Source: an uncultured Clostridia bacterium
GTDB lineage: Bacteria > Bacillota > Clostridia > TANB77 > CAG-508
Length of the DNA: 6,796 nt
Direction: 5' to 3'
NCBI GenBank assembly: GCA_934180065.1
Contig: CAKPRA010000064.1
Location: 1-6,796, forward strand
Under the pieces are notes generated by a model that did no database searches, was not told the origin of the DNA, and saw only the letters and a program-made list of their open reading frames with translations. Both the position numbers and the translations under genes were made by a program. Below are positions 1 to 5,492 of the stretch, piece after piece (the stretch's first letter is position 1; each line of letters begins with the position of its first letter).

Positions 1-87
1 AGGAAATATCTATTCTTAATATAGTATATAGTTTCAATATTACTCATAAGTAAAAATGTACTTATATGTTGAACTTTTCTATTATAT

Positions 88-112
88 AAAAAAGAAAGGA
101 TAAAACCCTTTC
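88..112 (-). terminator. Intrinsic terminator after acpP
   Basis: Read on the minus strand, GAAAGG and CCTTTC (94-99 against 107-112) form a 6-bp stem with a 7-nt loop, followed directly by a run of six T. This is the classic shape of a Rho-independent terminator, and it lies about 60 nt past the acpP stop codon, so it closes the plsX-acpP unit. The stem is short, so some read-through is possible. Confidence 0.8.
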
Positions 113-170
113 ATTTTAATTACTATTTTAAGAATTAAATATAAAAGTCTAATCCTTTTTTGTCATTTGA

Positions 171-419
171 TTATTCTTCAACATGTTCCTTTATATAGTC
201 TACAACATCACCTACTGTAACTATTTTTTCAGCATCACCATCAGGTATTTCTGTATCGAATTCTTCTTCTAAAGCCATTATAAGTTCAACTATGTCTAAA
301 GAATCAGCACCTAAATCATCTATAAATGAAGCATCTAATTTAACGGCATCAGCATTTGCTCCTAATTGCTCAACTATAATTCCTTTTACTTTCTCAAAAA
401 GTTCGTTCTCTGAATCCAT
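171..419 (-). CDS. acpP: Acyl carrier protein
   Basis: This is the small acidic cytosolic carrier that holds growing acyl chains as thioesters for type II fatty acid synthesis and hands them to PlsX and other acyltransferases. The 82-residue product has the family length. The DSL motif in GADSLDIVEL carries the expected phosphopantetheine attachment serine at residue 40, and the chain is rich in Asp and Glu as usual. The reading frame stays open upstream to an ATG at 437, but I chose the ATG at 419 because a strong ribosome binding site (GGGGGTGA, about 425-432) sits 6 nt before it, and MDSENELFEKV is a normal ACP start. It lies 81 nt after the plsX stop, with its own candidate promoter in that gap and a terminator behind it. 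The identification is secure; the symbol follows convention. Confidence 0.95.
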   Translation of the reverse strand: MDSENELFEKVKGIIVEQLGANADAVKLDASFIDDLGADSLDIVELIMALEEEFDTEIPDGDAEKIVTVGDVVDYIKEHVEE

Positions 420-457
420 AAGTTCACCCCCTCTCAATATTATCTCTTATGTCTATT

Positions 458-486
458 AAGATAATATATGTATATAAAAAAGTCAA
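458..486 (-). promoter_or_regulatory. Candidate promoter for acpP
   Basis: In the gap between plsX and acpP the minus strand reads TTGACT (481-486), a 17-nt spacer, then TATCTT (458-463). The -35 matches the housekeeping consensus at five of six positions and the -10 at four of six. A 7-bp inverted repeat (439-445 against 459-465) overlaps the -10. A separate promoter would let the cell make more ACP than PlsX, which fits their usual relative abundance. This is inferred from sequence only. Confidence 0.5.
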
Positions 487-500
487 GTTTTTTCATAAAT

Positions 501-1544
501 TTAATTTTTTTCCACAGTTTGCTTCTGAAGTTTTTCATATTCTTTAACAATATTATCTACAGTTTTGTCTTTAGCAAATTTCTCAGCTTGTTTGATTGTA
601 TATACAAATAATTTCTCATCACTACTACCATGAGCTTTTACAACAGGTTTTTTTACTCCTAAAAATGGAGCTCCACCATATTCTTTATAATCCATAGATT
701 TAGCAAATCTTTTAAGCATAGGTAATGCAGACAAAACTGCTATTTTAGAAATTATATTCTTTTTAGCTTCTTTGTTTAAATTACGCTTTACCATCTTTCC
801 AACACCTTCTGTTGTTTTTAAAAATATATTACCTGTAAAACCATCTGTAACAACAGCATCAACTTCTCCGGAAAAAGCCTCTCTACCTTCAATATTTCCA
901 TAGAACTCAAATCCCATTTGCTTTGCATTTTCCTTTAATAATTTATATGATTCTTTCATTAAATCATTACCTTTTGTTTCTTCTGTTCCATTATTTAATA
1001 ACCCTATTTTAGGTTTTGCAATATTATACGTATTTTTTAAATATATACTAGCCATTTGTGCAAATTGTAAAATATTTATTGGTTTACAATTTGTATTTGC
1101 GCCAGCATCCATCAATAAAAATCTACTTTCGAAAGCAGGTAACATTCCTGCCAATCCTGGTCTATCAATTCCTTTTATTCTACCAACAAGTAATGTGGCT
1201 CCAGCAAGTAGAGCACCTGAGTTTCCAGCAGATATAAATACATCACCTTCATCATTTTTTAACATATTAAAACCTATAACCATGGAAGAATTCTTTTTAG
1301 TTTTAATTGCTTTTGTTGGTATATCCTCCATTGTAATCTCTTCATCAGCATTAACAATTTTTAGCCTATCACTAATTTGACTAATATCATCTTTATTATA
1401 CAATACTTTAATTCGCTTTTTAATTATTTCTTCTTTGCCTATTAAAACAAGCTCTGAATCAATATCATTTATAACTGTTACTGCTGCCTTTATATTTGCA
1501 TCTGGAGCATTATCCCCACCCATTACATCAAATAAAATTTTCAT
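501..1544 (-). CDS. plsX: Phosphate acyltransferase PlsX
   Basis: PlsX makes acyl-phosphate from acyl-ACP and inorganic phosphate. PlsY then uses this donor to acylate glycerol-3-phosphate, the first step of phospholipid synthesis in most Gram-positive bacteria. It works as a peripheral membrane enzyme. The 347-residue product has the family length and shows its hallmarks in order: DVMGGDNAP at residues 6-14, SAGNSGA, LMDAGAN, GLLNNGTEETKG, VTDGFTGNIFLKTTEG, GGAPFLGVKKPVVKAHGSS near the C-terminus. The ATG at 1544 has GGAGG (1551-1555) 6 nt upstream. It is followed by acpP, whose product supplies its substrate. In many Bacillota plsX sits with fapR, fabD, fabG or rpmF; none of these is present here, and the gene lies directly behind the rplJL terminator with its own promoter. 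Confidence 0.97.
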   Translation of the reverse strand: MKILFDVMGGDNAPDANIKAAVTVINDIDSELVLIGKEEIIKKRIKVLYNKDDISQISDRLKIVNADEEITMEDIPTKAIKTKKNSSMVIGFNMLKNDEGDVFISAGNSGALLAGATLLVGRIKGIDRPGLAGMLPAFESRFLLMDAGANTNCKPINILQFAQMASIYLKNTYNIAKPKIGLLNNGTEETKGNDLMKESYKLLKENAKQMGFEFYGNIEGREAFSGEVDAVVTDGFTGNIFLKTTEGVGKMVKRNLNKEAKKNIISKIAVLSALPMLKRFAKSMDYKEYGGAPFLGVKKPVVKAHGSSDEKLFVYTIKQAEKFAKDKTVDNIVKEYEKLQKQTVEKN

Positions 1545-1594
1545 ATAATACCTCCATATTTTATTGTATATCTGCTTATTAATTTTATTACTTT

Positions 1595-1623
1595 ATAATA
1601 TCAAAGTCAATTAAATTAGTCAA
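1595..1623 (-). promoter_or_regulatory. Candidate promoter for plsX
   Basis: The minus strand reads TTGACT (1618-1623), a 17-nt spacer, then TATTAT (1595-1600). Each hexamer matches the housekeeping consensus at five of six positions. It lies about 50 nt upstream of the plsX start. A second TTGACT sits in the spacer (1605-1610), giving a direct repeat with 13-nt period. I see no clear FapR-type or FabT-type palindrome here. Confidence 0.7.
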
Positions 1624-1784
1624 TCCTTTAAACTATGAATTAGCACTTTATTGTTATTAATTATTGCAACTTATTTTTATTAGCTACAATACATGTATAT
1701 ATTTAACTTTCCTTTAAAAATAAAATATTTATTTTCACTTTGAGGTGCGAAACTTAAAGTTTCATATTATTTCCTATTATATAA

Positions 1785-1824
1785 AAATGGAATATTCCCT
1801 AATAATGTAGAGAATATTCCATTT
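1785..1824 (-). terminator. Terminator of the rplJ-rplL unit
   Basis: A perfect 13-bp stem (1785-1797 against 1812-1824) with a 14-nt loop lies about 40 nt past the rplL stop. On the minus strand its 3' arm ends in a T run followed by ATATAAT, a reasonable though not pure U tract. It separates the ribosomal protein genes from plsX. The rest of the gap down to plsX (1545-1784) holds the plsX promoter and two short palindromes but no gene. Confidence 0.8.
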
Positions 1825-1864
1825 AAATATCTTATTTAATCTTTAAATATTATACAACATATAT

Positions 1865-2227
1865 TTATTGTAATTCAATAACAGCTCCAACAGCTTCGAA
1901 TTTAGCTTTTAATTCTTCAGCTTCTTCTTTGCTTACATTTTCTTTAACAGCTTTAGGTGCTCCATCAACTAAATCTTTAGCTTCTTTTAATCCTAATCCT
2001 GTTGCATCTCTAACAACTTTAATTACTTGTATTTTGTTTGCTCCAGCATCTTTTAATACTACATTGAAAGATGATTTTTCTTCAGCTGCAGCTCCTGCTG
2101 CTCCTGCTGCTGGTGCTGCAACTGCTGCTGCAGATACTCCAAATTCTTCTTCGATAGCTTTTACTAAATCAGCTAATTCAACAACTGTCATTTTTTTGAT
2201 TTCTTCAATCATTTCTTCTTTATTCAT
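1865..2227 (-). CDS. rplL: 50S ribosomal protein L7/L12
   Basis: L7/L12 is the multi-copy stalk protein of the large subunit. It binds L10 as dimers and recruits and stimulates translational GTPases. The 120-residue product has the standard layout: an N-terminal dimerisation and L10-binding helical part (about 1-33), a flexible hinge rich in Ala and Pro (about 33-50), and a globular C-terminal domain containing KIQVIKVVR and TGLGLKEAKDLVDGAPK (about residues 65-92), the factor-binding surface. The DNA of the hinge looks repetitive (repeated GCW codons around 2085-2140), but this is simply the Ala-rich coding sequence. GGAGG lies 8 nt before the ATG. It is followed by a terminator and then plsX, not rpoB. 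Confidence 0.98.
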   Translation of the reverse strand: MNKEEMIEEIKKMTVVELADLVKAIEEEFGVSAAAVAAPAAGAAGAAAEEKSSFNVVLKDAGANKIQVIKVVRDATGLGLKEAKDLVDGAPKAVKENVSKEEAEELKAKFEAVGAVIELQ

Positions 2228-2362
2228 TTTAAAATCCTCCTATAATAAATTTTATTTTTGTGTATTTCCACACTATTAATTTCTAATTATTTTAATATTT
2301 ATTTATAAATTGATATAATTTGATTTTATACATTAATTATATATCTTTTATAAATGATATTA

Positions 2363-2863
2363 TTATTCAGCTTCTTTTTGAGCTTTTACTTGATCAAGTG
2401 CAACAGCCAATTTTGAAATATTTGCAAGTAAGCATCCAGCAAGTTTTGCTATTAATTCTTGTTTTGATGGAAGTTTTGCAAGTGTAATTATTTCTTCAGC
2501 TGTCATTACTTTTCCTTCTATAATACCACCTTTGATTTTATAAAAATCATTATTTTTTGCAAAGTTATAAATAACTTTTGATGGCTCTAAATAATCCTCA
2601 TCACCCATTAATATTGCAGTAGGTCCTGTTAATAAATCATCAAGACCAGATTCTCCATTCATATCAAGAGCTCTTTTTATAATGTTATTTTTAATAACTT
2701 TATATTCTGAGTTAGTATTTCTTAAATCAGCTCTTAATTTTGTTACATCAGCAACATTAATTCCTCTGTAATCTGTTAATATAATAACTTTTGCAGATTT
2801 CATTCTTTCTGCTAAAGCTTTTACTAATTCTTCTTTTTCTTTTAGTGCTTTTTCACTAGCCAT
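2363..2863 (-). CDS. rplJ: 50S ribosomal protein L10
   Basis: L10 anchors the L7/L12 dimers to 23S rRNA at the base of the stalk, and in many bacteria it represses its own operon by binding the mRNA leader. The 166-residue product is of normal length. It has the conserved DYRGI at residues 31-35, KVIKNN at 55-60, and a C-terminal helical tail (about 135-166) that would bind L12 dimers. AGGAGGTGA (2873-2881) lies 9 nt before the ATG at 2863. It is preceded by an L10-leader attenuator and followed 135 nt later by rplL. That spacer carries no feature I can support apart from the rplL ribosome binding site. Confidence 0.98.
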   Translation of the reverse strand: MASEKALKEKEELVKALAERMKSAKVIILTDYRGINVADVTKLRADLRNTNSEYKVIKNNIIKRALDMNGESGLDDLLTGPTAILMGDEDYLEPSKVIYNFAKNNDFYKIKGGIIEGKVMTAEEIITLAKLPSKQELIAKLAGCLLANISKLAVALDQVKAQKEAE

Positions 2864-2891
2864 TTTTTGATTTCACCTCCTAAAAAATTTG

Positions 2892-2940
2892 CAAAAATAA
2901 ATCCAATCTTCATAGCCAAAAGGCATTATAAAGATTGGAT
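2892..2940 (-). terminator. Attenuator terminator in the rplJ leader
   Basis: The stem is ATCCAATCTT against AAGATTGGAT (10 bp, no mismatch) with a 20-nt loop that can itself form GCC-TTTT-GGC. A T-rich tract follows at once and the rplJ ribosome binding site comes shortly after. Its position between the L10-binding motif and the rplJ start marks it as a conditional, not a constitutive, terminator. Confidence 0.85.
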
Positions 2941-2998
2941 AAATCCGTTCATTATATGCCTCGGTAGGACTTACAACTGCCTACTTTCTTTGGCTATT
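2892..2998 (-). promoter_or_regulatory. L10 autoregulatory leader with attenuator
   Basis: The untranslated leader of rplJ carries the conserved L10-binding shape. On the minus strand AGCCAAAGAAAGTAGG (2995-2980) lies opposite CCTACCGAGGC (2968-2958), giving a GTAGG/CCTAC hairpin on top of a GCC/GGC stem with a purine-rich kink-turn-like internal loop. Just downstream is a terminator: a perfect 10-bp stem (2901-2910 against 2931-2940) followed by TTATTTTTG (2892-2900). The 5' segment ATAGCCAAA (2997-2989) is perfectly complementary to 9 nt in the terminator loop (2912-2920), so the leader can adopt a competing fold. L10-dependent attenuation of rplJL is known in Bacillus subtilis. The exact pairings given here are my reading. 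Confidence 0.88.
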
Positions 2999-3008
2999 TA
3001 TTTATAAA

Positions 3009-3695
3009 TTATTTTTGATCAATATACATACTAGGTCCCATAGTAGTAGAAATTGCAACACTCTTAATGTATTGTCCTTTTGCTGCAGCTGGTTTAGCTT
3101 TTATAATAGCTCCCATTATTGCATCATAGTTTTCTACTAATTTATCTTTACCAAATGAAACCTTACCAAATCCTAAGTGAATAATATTAGTTTTGTCTAA
3201 TCTGTATTCAACTTTACCAGATTTGATTTCTTGTATAGCTTTTGTAACATCCATAGTTACTGTTCCAGATTTAGGGTTTGGCATTAAACCTTTTGGTCCT
3301 AATACTTTACCTAATCTACCAACAACACCCATCATATCAGGTGTAGCTACGATTACATCATAATCAAACCAGTTTTCTTTTTCAATTTTTGGTATTAATT
3401 CTTCGGCACCTACATAATCAGCTCCAGCTTTTACAGCTTCATCTGCTTTAGGTCCTTTAGCAAAAACTAAAACTTTTAAAGTTTTACCTGTTCCATTTGG
3501 AAGTACTGTAGTACCTCTTACTTGTTGATCAGCATGTTTAGAATCAACTCCTAATTTAACATGCAATTCAACAGTTTCATCAAATTTTGCTTTTGGCATT
3601 TTTTCTAATATCTCAATAGCTTCAGCTACTGGATATACTTTTGATTTATCAATTAGCTTTTCACTTTCTTGATATCTCTTTCCATTTTTTTTCAT
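3009..3695 (-). CDS. rplA: 50S ribosomal protein L1
   Basis: L1 forms the mobile L1 stalk on 23S rRNA helices 76-78 and helps move deacylated tRNA out of the E site. It is also a translational repressor of its own mRNA in many bacteria. The 228-residue product has the usual two-domain layout, with domain II spanning about residues 70-158 and the signature GLMPNPKSGTV at 136-146. Other conserved blocks are DSKHADQQVRGTTVLPNGTGK (split around residues 51-71) and GPKADEAVKAGADYVG. AGGAGG (3702-3707) lies 6 nt before the ATG. It follows rplK after a 57-nt spacer holding a candidate L1 binding hairpin, and it precedes the L10 leader. Confidence 0.98.
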   Translation of the reverse strand: MKKNGKRYQESEKLIDKSKVYPVAEAIEILEKMPKAKFDETVELHVKLGVDSKHADQQVRGTTVLPNGTGKTLKVLVFAKGPKADEAVKAGADYVGAEELIPKIEKENWFDYDVIVATPDMMGVVGRLGKVLGPKGLMPNPKSGTVTMDVTKAIQEIKSGKVEYRLDKTNIIHLGFGKVSFGKDKLVENYDAIMGAIIKAKPAAAKGQYIKSVAISTTMGPSMYIDQK

Positions 3696-3701
3696 TTTAA
3701 T

Positions 3702-3737
3702 CCTCCTTTGGTTCTAACGAATTTAAAATTCTCCCAA
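3702..3737 (-). promoter_or_regulatory. Candidate L1 operator before rplA
   Basis: In the rplK-rplA spacer the minus strand reads TTGGGAGAATT (3737-3727), then a 3-nt loop, then AATTCGTTAGAACCAA (3723-3708). The segments pair as an outer TTGG/CCAA stem and an inner GAATT/AATTC stem, separated by an asymmetric internal loop (GA on one side, GTTAGAA on the other). This resembles the L1 site on 23S rRNA and the L1-binding mRNA sites known in bacteria. The CCAA strand runs straight into AAGGAGG, the rplA ribosome binding site, so L1 binding could block initiation. The structure is seen in the sequence; the L1 role is inferred. Confidence 0.6.
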
Positions 3738-3752
3738 TATATAATTTAATTA

Positions 3753-4184
3753 TTAGTCAGCAACTACAACACCCATAGAACGAGCTGTACCAGCAACCAT
3801 ACTCATTGCAGCTTCTAATGATGCAGCATTTAAGTCTGGCATTTTTTGTTCAGCTATTTCTTTAACTTGAGCTTTTGTTAATGTAGCAACTTTTTCTCTA
3901 TTTGGCTTTCCTGAAGCCTTTTCAATTTTTGCAGCTTTTTTAATTAATACAGCTACAGGTGGTACTTTTGTTATGAATTCAAAAGATTTATCTTTATGAA
4001 CAGTGATAACAACTGGTATTATCATACCTGGTTGATTAGCTGTTCTATCATTAAATTCTTTAACAAATGCCATAATGTTAACACCTGCTGCACCTAAAGC
4101 TGGTCCTACTGGTGGAGCTGGTGTAGCTTTACCTGCAGGAATTTGCAATTTAATAACTTTGTTTTCTTCTTTCTTTTCTGCCAT
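3753..4184 (-). CDS. rplK: 50S ribosomal protein L11
   Basis: L11 binds the GTPase-associated region of 23S rRNA and takes part in factor binding, the stringent response and thiopeptide action. The 143-residue product matches the family length. The N-terminal domain has the proline-rich loop PAPPVGPALGAAGVNI (residues 22-37), followed by FNDRTANQPG. The C-terminal RNA-binding domain contains KKAAKIEKASGKPNREKV (about 82-99) and ends in GTARSMGVVV. AAGGAGGTG precedes the ATG at 4184 with about 10 nt spacing. It follows nusG in the standard order. I see no strong promoter in the 67-nt nusG-rplK gap, so it is probably transcribed with rpmG-secE-nusG. Confidence 0.98.
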   Translation of the reverse strand: MAEKKEENKVIKLQIPAGKATPAPPVGPALGAAGVNIMAFVKEFNDRTANQPGMIIPVVITVHKDKSFEFITKVPPVAVLIKKAAKIEKASGKPNREKVATLTKAQVKEIAEQKMPDLNAASLEAAMSMVAGTARSMGVVVAD

Positions 4185-4251
4185 TGCCTTATTGCACCTC
4201 CTTTAATATGATATTGACAAAATAATTTATATAATTTTAAATTATTAACTA

Positions 4252-4785
4252 TTAAACTTTTTGAACTTGAGAAAATTCAAGTTCAACTGGTGTTTCTCTA
4301 CCAAACATAGAAACTAAAACTCTTACTTTATGTTTTTCTTTATTAATTTCTTGAACAGTTCCTACGCATTCTGCAAAAGCACCATCTATAATTTTTACAG
4401 AATCATTAACATCATAATCAACATTAATTTCAACTTTTTCAAATCCCATACTTCTTATTTCTTCATCAGTAAGTGGTATTGGATCAGTTCCTGAACCTAC
4501 AAATCCAGTAACTCCTCTAGTATTTCTTACGATATACCAAGTTTCTTCTGTAACAATCATTTTAATTAAAACATACCCTGGAAAAACTTTTTTAAGATTA
4601 GTCTTTCTTTTTCCATCTTTAATTTCAATTTGCTCTTCCATTGGAACTATTATATCAAAAAAGAAATCCTCAAGTTCTCTATTTTTTACAGTTTTTTCCA
4701 AATCTGTTTTTACCTTATTTTCATAACCTGAATATGTATGTACAACATACCATCTTGGAATTAATTCCTCGTTTTCTCGAGACAT
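4252..4785 (-). CDS. nusG: Transcription termination/antitermination factor NusG
   Basis: NusG binds the RNA polymerase clamp and modulates pausing and termination, and it can couple transcription to translation. The 177-residue product has an NGN domain (about residues 9-110) starting RWYVVHTYSGYENKV and containing KKVFPGYVLIKM at 65-76, then a KOW domain (about 125-177) with DSVKIIDGAFAECVGTV and ending VELEFSQVQKV. An in-frame ATG exists at 4803, but AAGGAGG (4794-4800) lies within the codons following that ATG and 8 nt before the ATG at 4785. I therefore take 4785 as the true start, giving MSRENEELIP. It sits 33 nt behind secE in the usual secE-nusG-rplK order. Confidence 0.97.
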   Translation of the reverse strand: MSRENEELIPRWYVVHTYSGYENKVKTDLEKTVKNRELEDFFFDIIVPMEEQIEIKDGKRKTNLKKVFPGYVLIKMIVTEETWYIVRNTRGVTGFVGSGTDPIPLTDEEIRSMGFEKVEINVDYDVNDSVKIIDGAFAECVGTVQEINKEKHKVRVLVSMFGRETPVELEFSQVQKV

Positions 4786-4818
4786 TTTTTTAGCCTCCTT
4801 CATTGTATTTCTTAAAGA

Positions 4819-5205
4819 TTATTCTGCATTGCTTGTTTGATTCGTATTTTGATTTGCATTTTCTACTGTTTCACTATTATTGTTCTCACTATTTTCTTCA
4901 GAATTTGTTTCATTTTCAGTATTATTTGATGTTGATTGATCTAATTCTGTAGTTACAGATGAGTTGTTAGCTTTAATCTTTTCCTCAGCTTTCATAATAA
5001 CATTTTCATTTATGTTTATAAATATAAAATCTAATATCATTACTAATATAGCAACTACTAAAACTATACCTATAACAGTTGCAGTATCATTAGCTAAGCT
5101 TTTTGATTTTGGCCAATTGACTTTTTTAAGCTCTGCTCTTGATTCTTTAAAAAAATTATTTTTAGGTTCTTTTACTCTTTTTTTGTTTTTTTCATCTTTA
5201 GCCAT
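4819..5205 (-). CDS. secE: Protein translocase subunit SecE, long C-terminal tail
   Basis: SecE is the small essential subunit that clamps SecY in the membrane translocation channel. Residues 1-77 are a normal Gram-positive SecE: a basic N-terminus, the amphipathic conserved segment FFKESRAELKKVNWPKSK (18-35), and one membrane helix at about 42-63. Residues 78-128 are extra, a low-complexity stretch made almost entirely of Asn, Glu, Ser and Thr (15 Asn in 51 residues). In the single-span topology known for such SecE proteins this tail would lie outside the cytoplasm. The frame is open to a normal stop and the ribosome binding site GAGGAGG fits the ATG at 5205, so the tail is not an annotation artefact. 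It lies between rpmG and nusG as expected. Confidence 0.95.
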   Translation of the reverse strand: MAKDEKNKKRVKEPKNNFFKESRAELKKVNWPKSKSLANDTATVIGIVLVVAILVMILDFIFININENVIMKAEEKIKANNSSVTTELDQSTSNNTENETNSEENSENNNSETVENANQNTNQTSNAE

Positions 5206-5224
5206 AAAAAATCCTCCTCAAAGG

Positions 5225-5389
5225 TTATTTTGTTTCTTTATGTGTTGTACGTTTTTTGCAGAATGGACAGTATTTTACTACTTCAAGTCTATCTGTATTA
5301 TTTCTCTTGTTTTTTTCAGTTGTATAATTTCTTCTTTTACAATCTGAACATGCTAATGTTATTGATTCTCTTGCTCCTTTTGCAGCCAT
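5225..5389 (-). CDS. rpmG: 50S ribosomal protein L33, zinc-binding type
   Basis: This is a short gene of 54 codons encoding MAAKGARESITLACSDCK and onwards, ending KKRTTHKETK. L33 is a small basic protein of the large subunit near the E site. Two CxxC pairs are present (Cys14/Cys17 and Cys41/Cys44), which make a zinc ribbon, so this is the zinc-containing form and not the Cys-free paralogue that some Bacillota express when zinc is scarce. GGAGGTG lies 8-9 nt before the ATG at 5389. It is the first gene behind a strong promoter and sits 19 nt ahead of secE, the classic rpmG-secE-nusG order. Confidence 0.97.
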   Translation of the reverse strand: MAAKGARESITLACSDCKRRNYTTEKNKRNNTDRLEVVKYCPFCKKRTTHKETK

Positions 5390-5463
5390 TTTAGATACAC
5401 CTCCAGCTATTTATTTTTTGCTTTATATAATAAGCTACTCTTTTCTTAATCATATGCTTACCT

Positions 5464-5492
5464 ATTTTATCACTACTTGGAAGATATGTCAA
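5464..5492 (-). promoter_or_regulatory. Strong housekeeping promoter for rpmG-secE-nusG
   Basis: The minus strand reads TTGACA (5487-5492, a perfect -35), a 17-nt spacer, then TAAAAT (5464-5469, five of six). Transcription would start near 5457, giving a leader of about 65-70 nt before rpmG. The TGA stop codon of the upstream flavin reductase gene (5489-5491) lies inside the -35 hexamer. No terminator hairpin is seen between that gene and rpmG, so read-through from upstream is also possible. Confidence 0.85.

Noticed and set aside
46..65. Inverted repeat ATAAGTA/TACTTAT past the acpP terminator
   Set aside because: It is a 7-bp AT-rich stem with no T tract or linked gene in view; too likely by chance in such AT-rich DNA. 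Bases 1-87 hold nothing else I can support.
1195..1380. Plus-strand 61-codon open frame
   Set aside because: It lies fully inside plsX on the opposite strand, with no ribosome binding site and no recognisable motif; it is a shadow of the real gene.
2085..2140. Short tandem-like GCTGCTCCT repeats
   Set aside because: They encode the normal Ala/Pro-rich hinge of L7/L12; not a separate repeat element.
1929..2279. Plus-strand 116-codon open frame
   Set aside because: It is antisense to rplL; its Ala/Pro-rich middle is the reverse reading of the GCW-rich hinge codons.
2228..2362. Possible GTGT/ACAC hairpin and AT palindromes between rplJ and rplL
   Set aside because: The stem is only 4 bp and there is no terminator or motif; only the rplL ribosome binding site is supported in this gap.
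3003..3030. Possible separate promoter for rplJ (TATAAA near the rplA end)
   Set aside because: No acceptable -35 hexamer lies 16-18 nt upstream, so I cannot support an independent rplJ promoter.
4214..4235. Plus-strand TTGACA and TATAAT in the nusG-rplK gap
   Set aside because: The spacing is only 10 nt, far too short for a housekeeping promoter, and it would transcribe antisense into nusG.
4964..5347. Plus-strand 127-codon hydrophobic open frame
   Set aside because: It is antisense to secE and rpmG, and its hydrophobic look comes from reverse reading of Lys/Glu/Asn codons. No start signal is seen.
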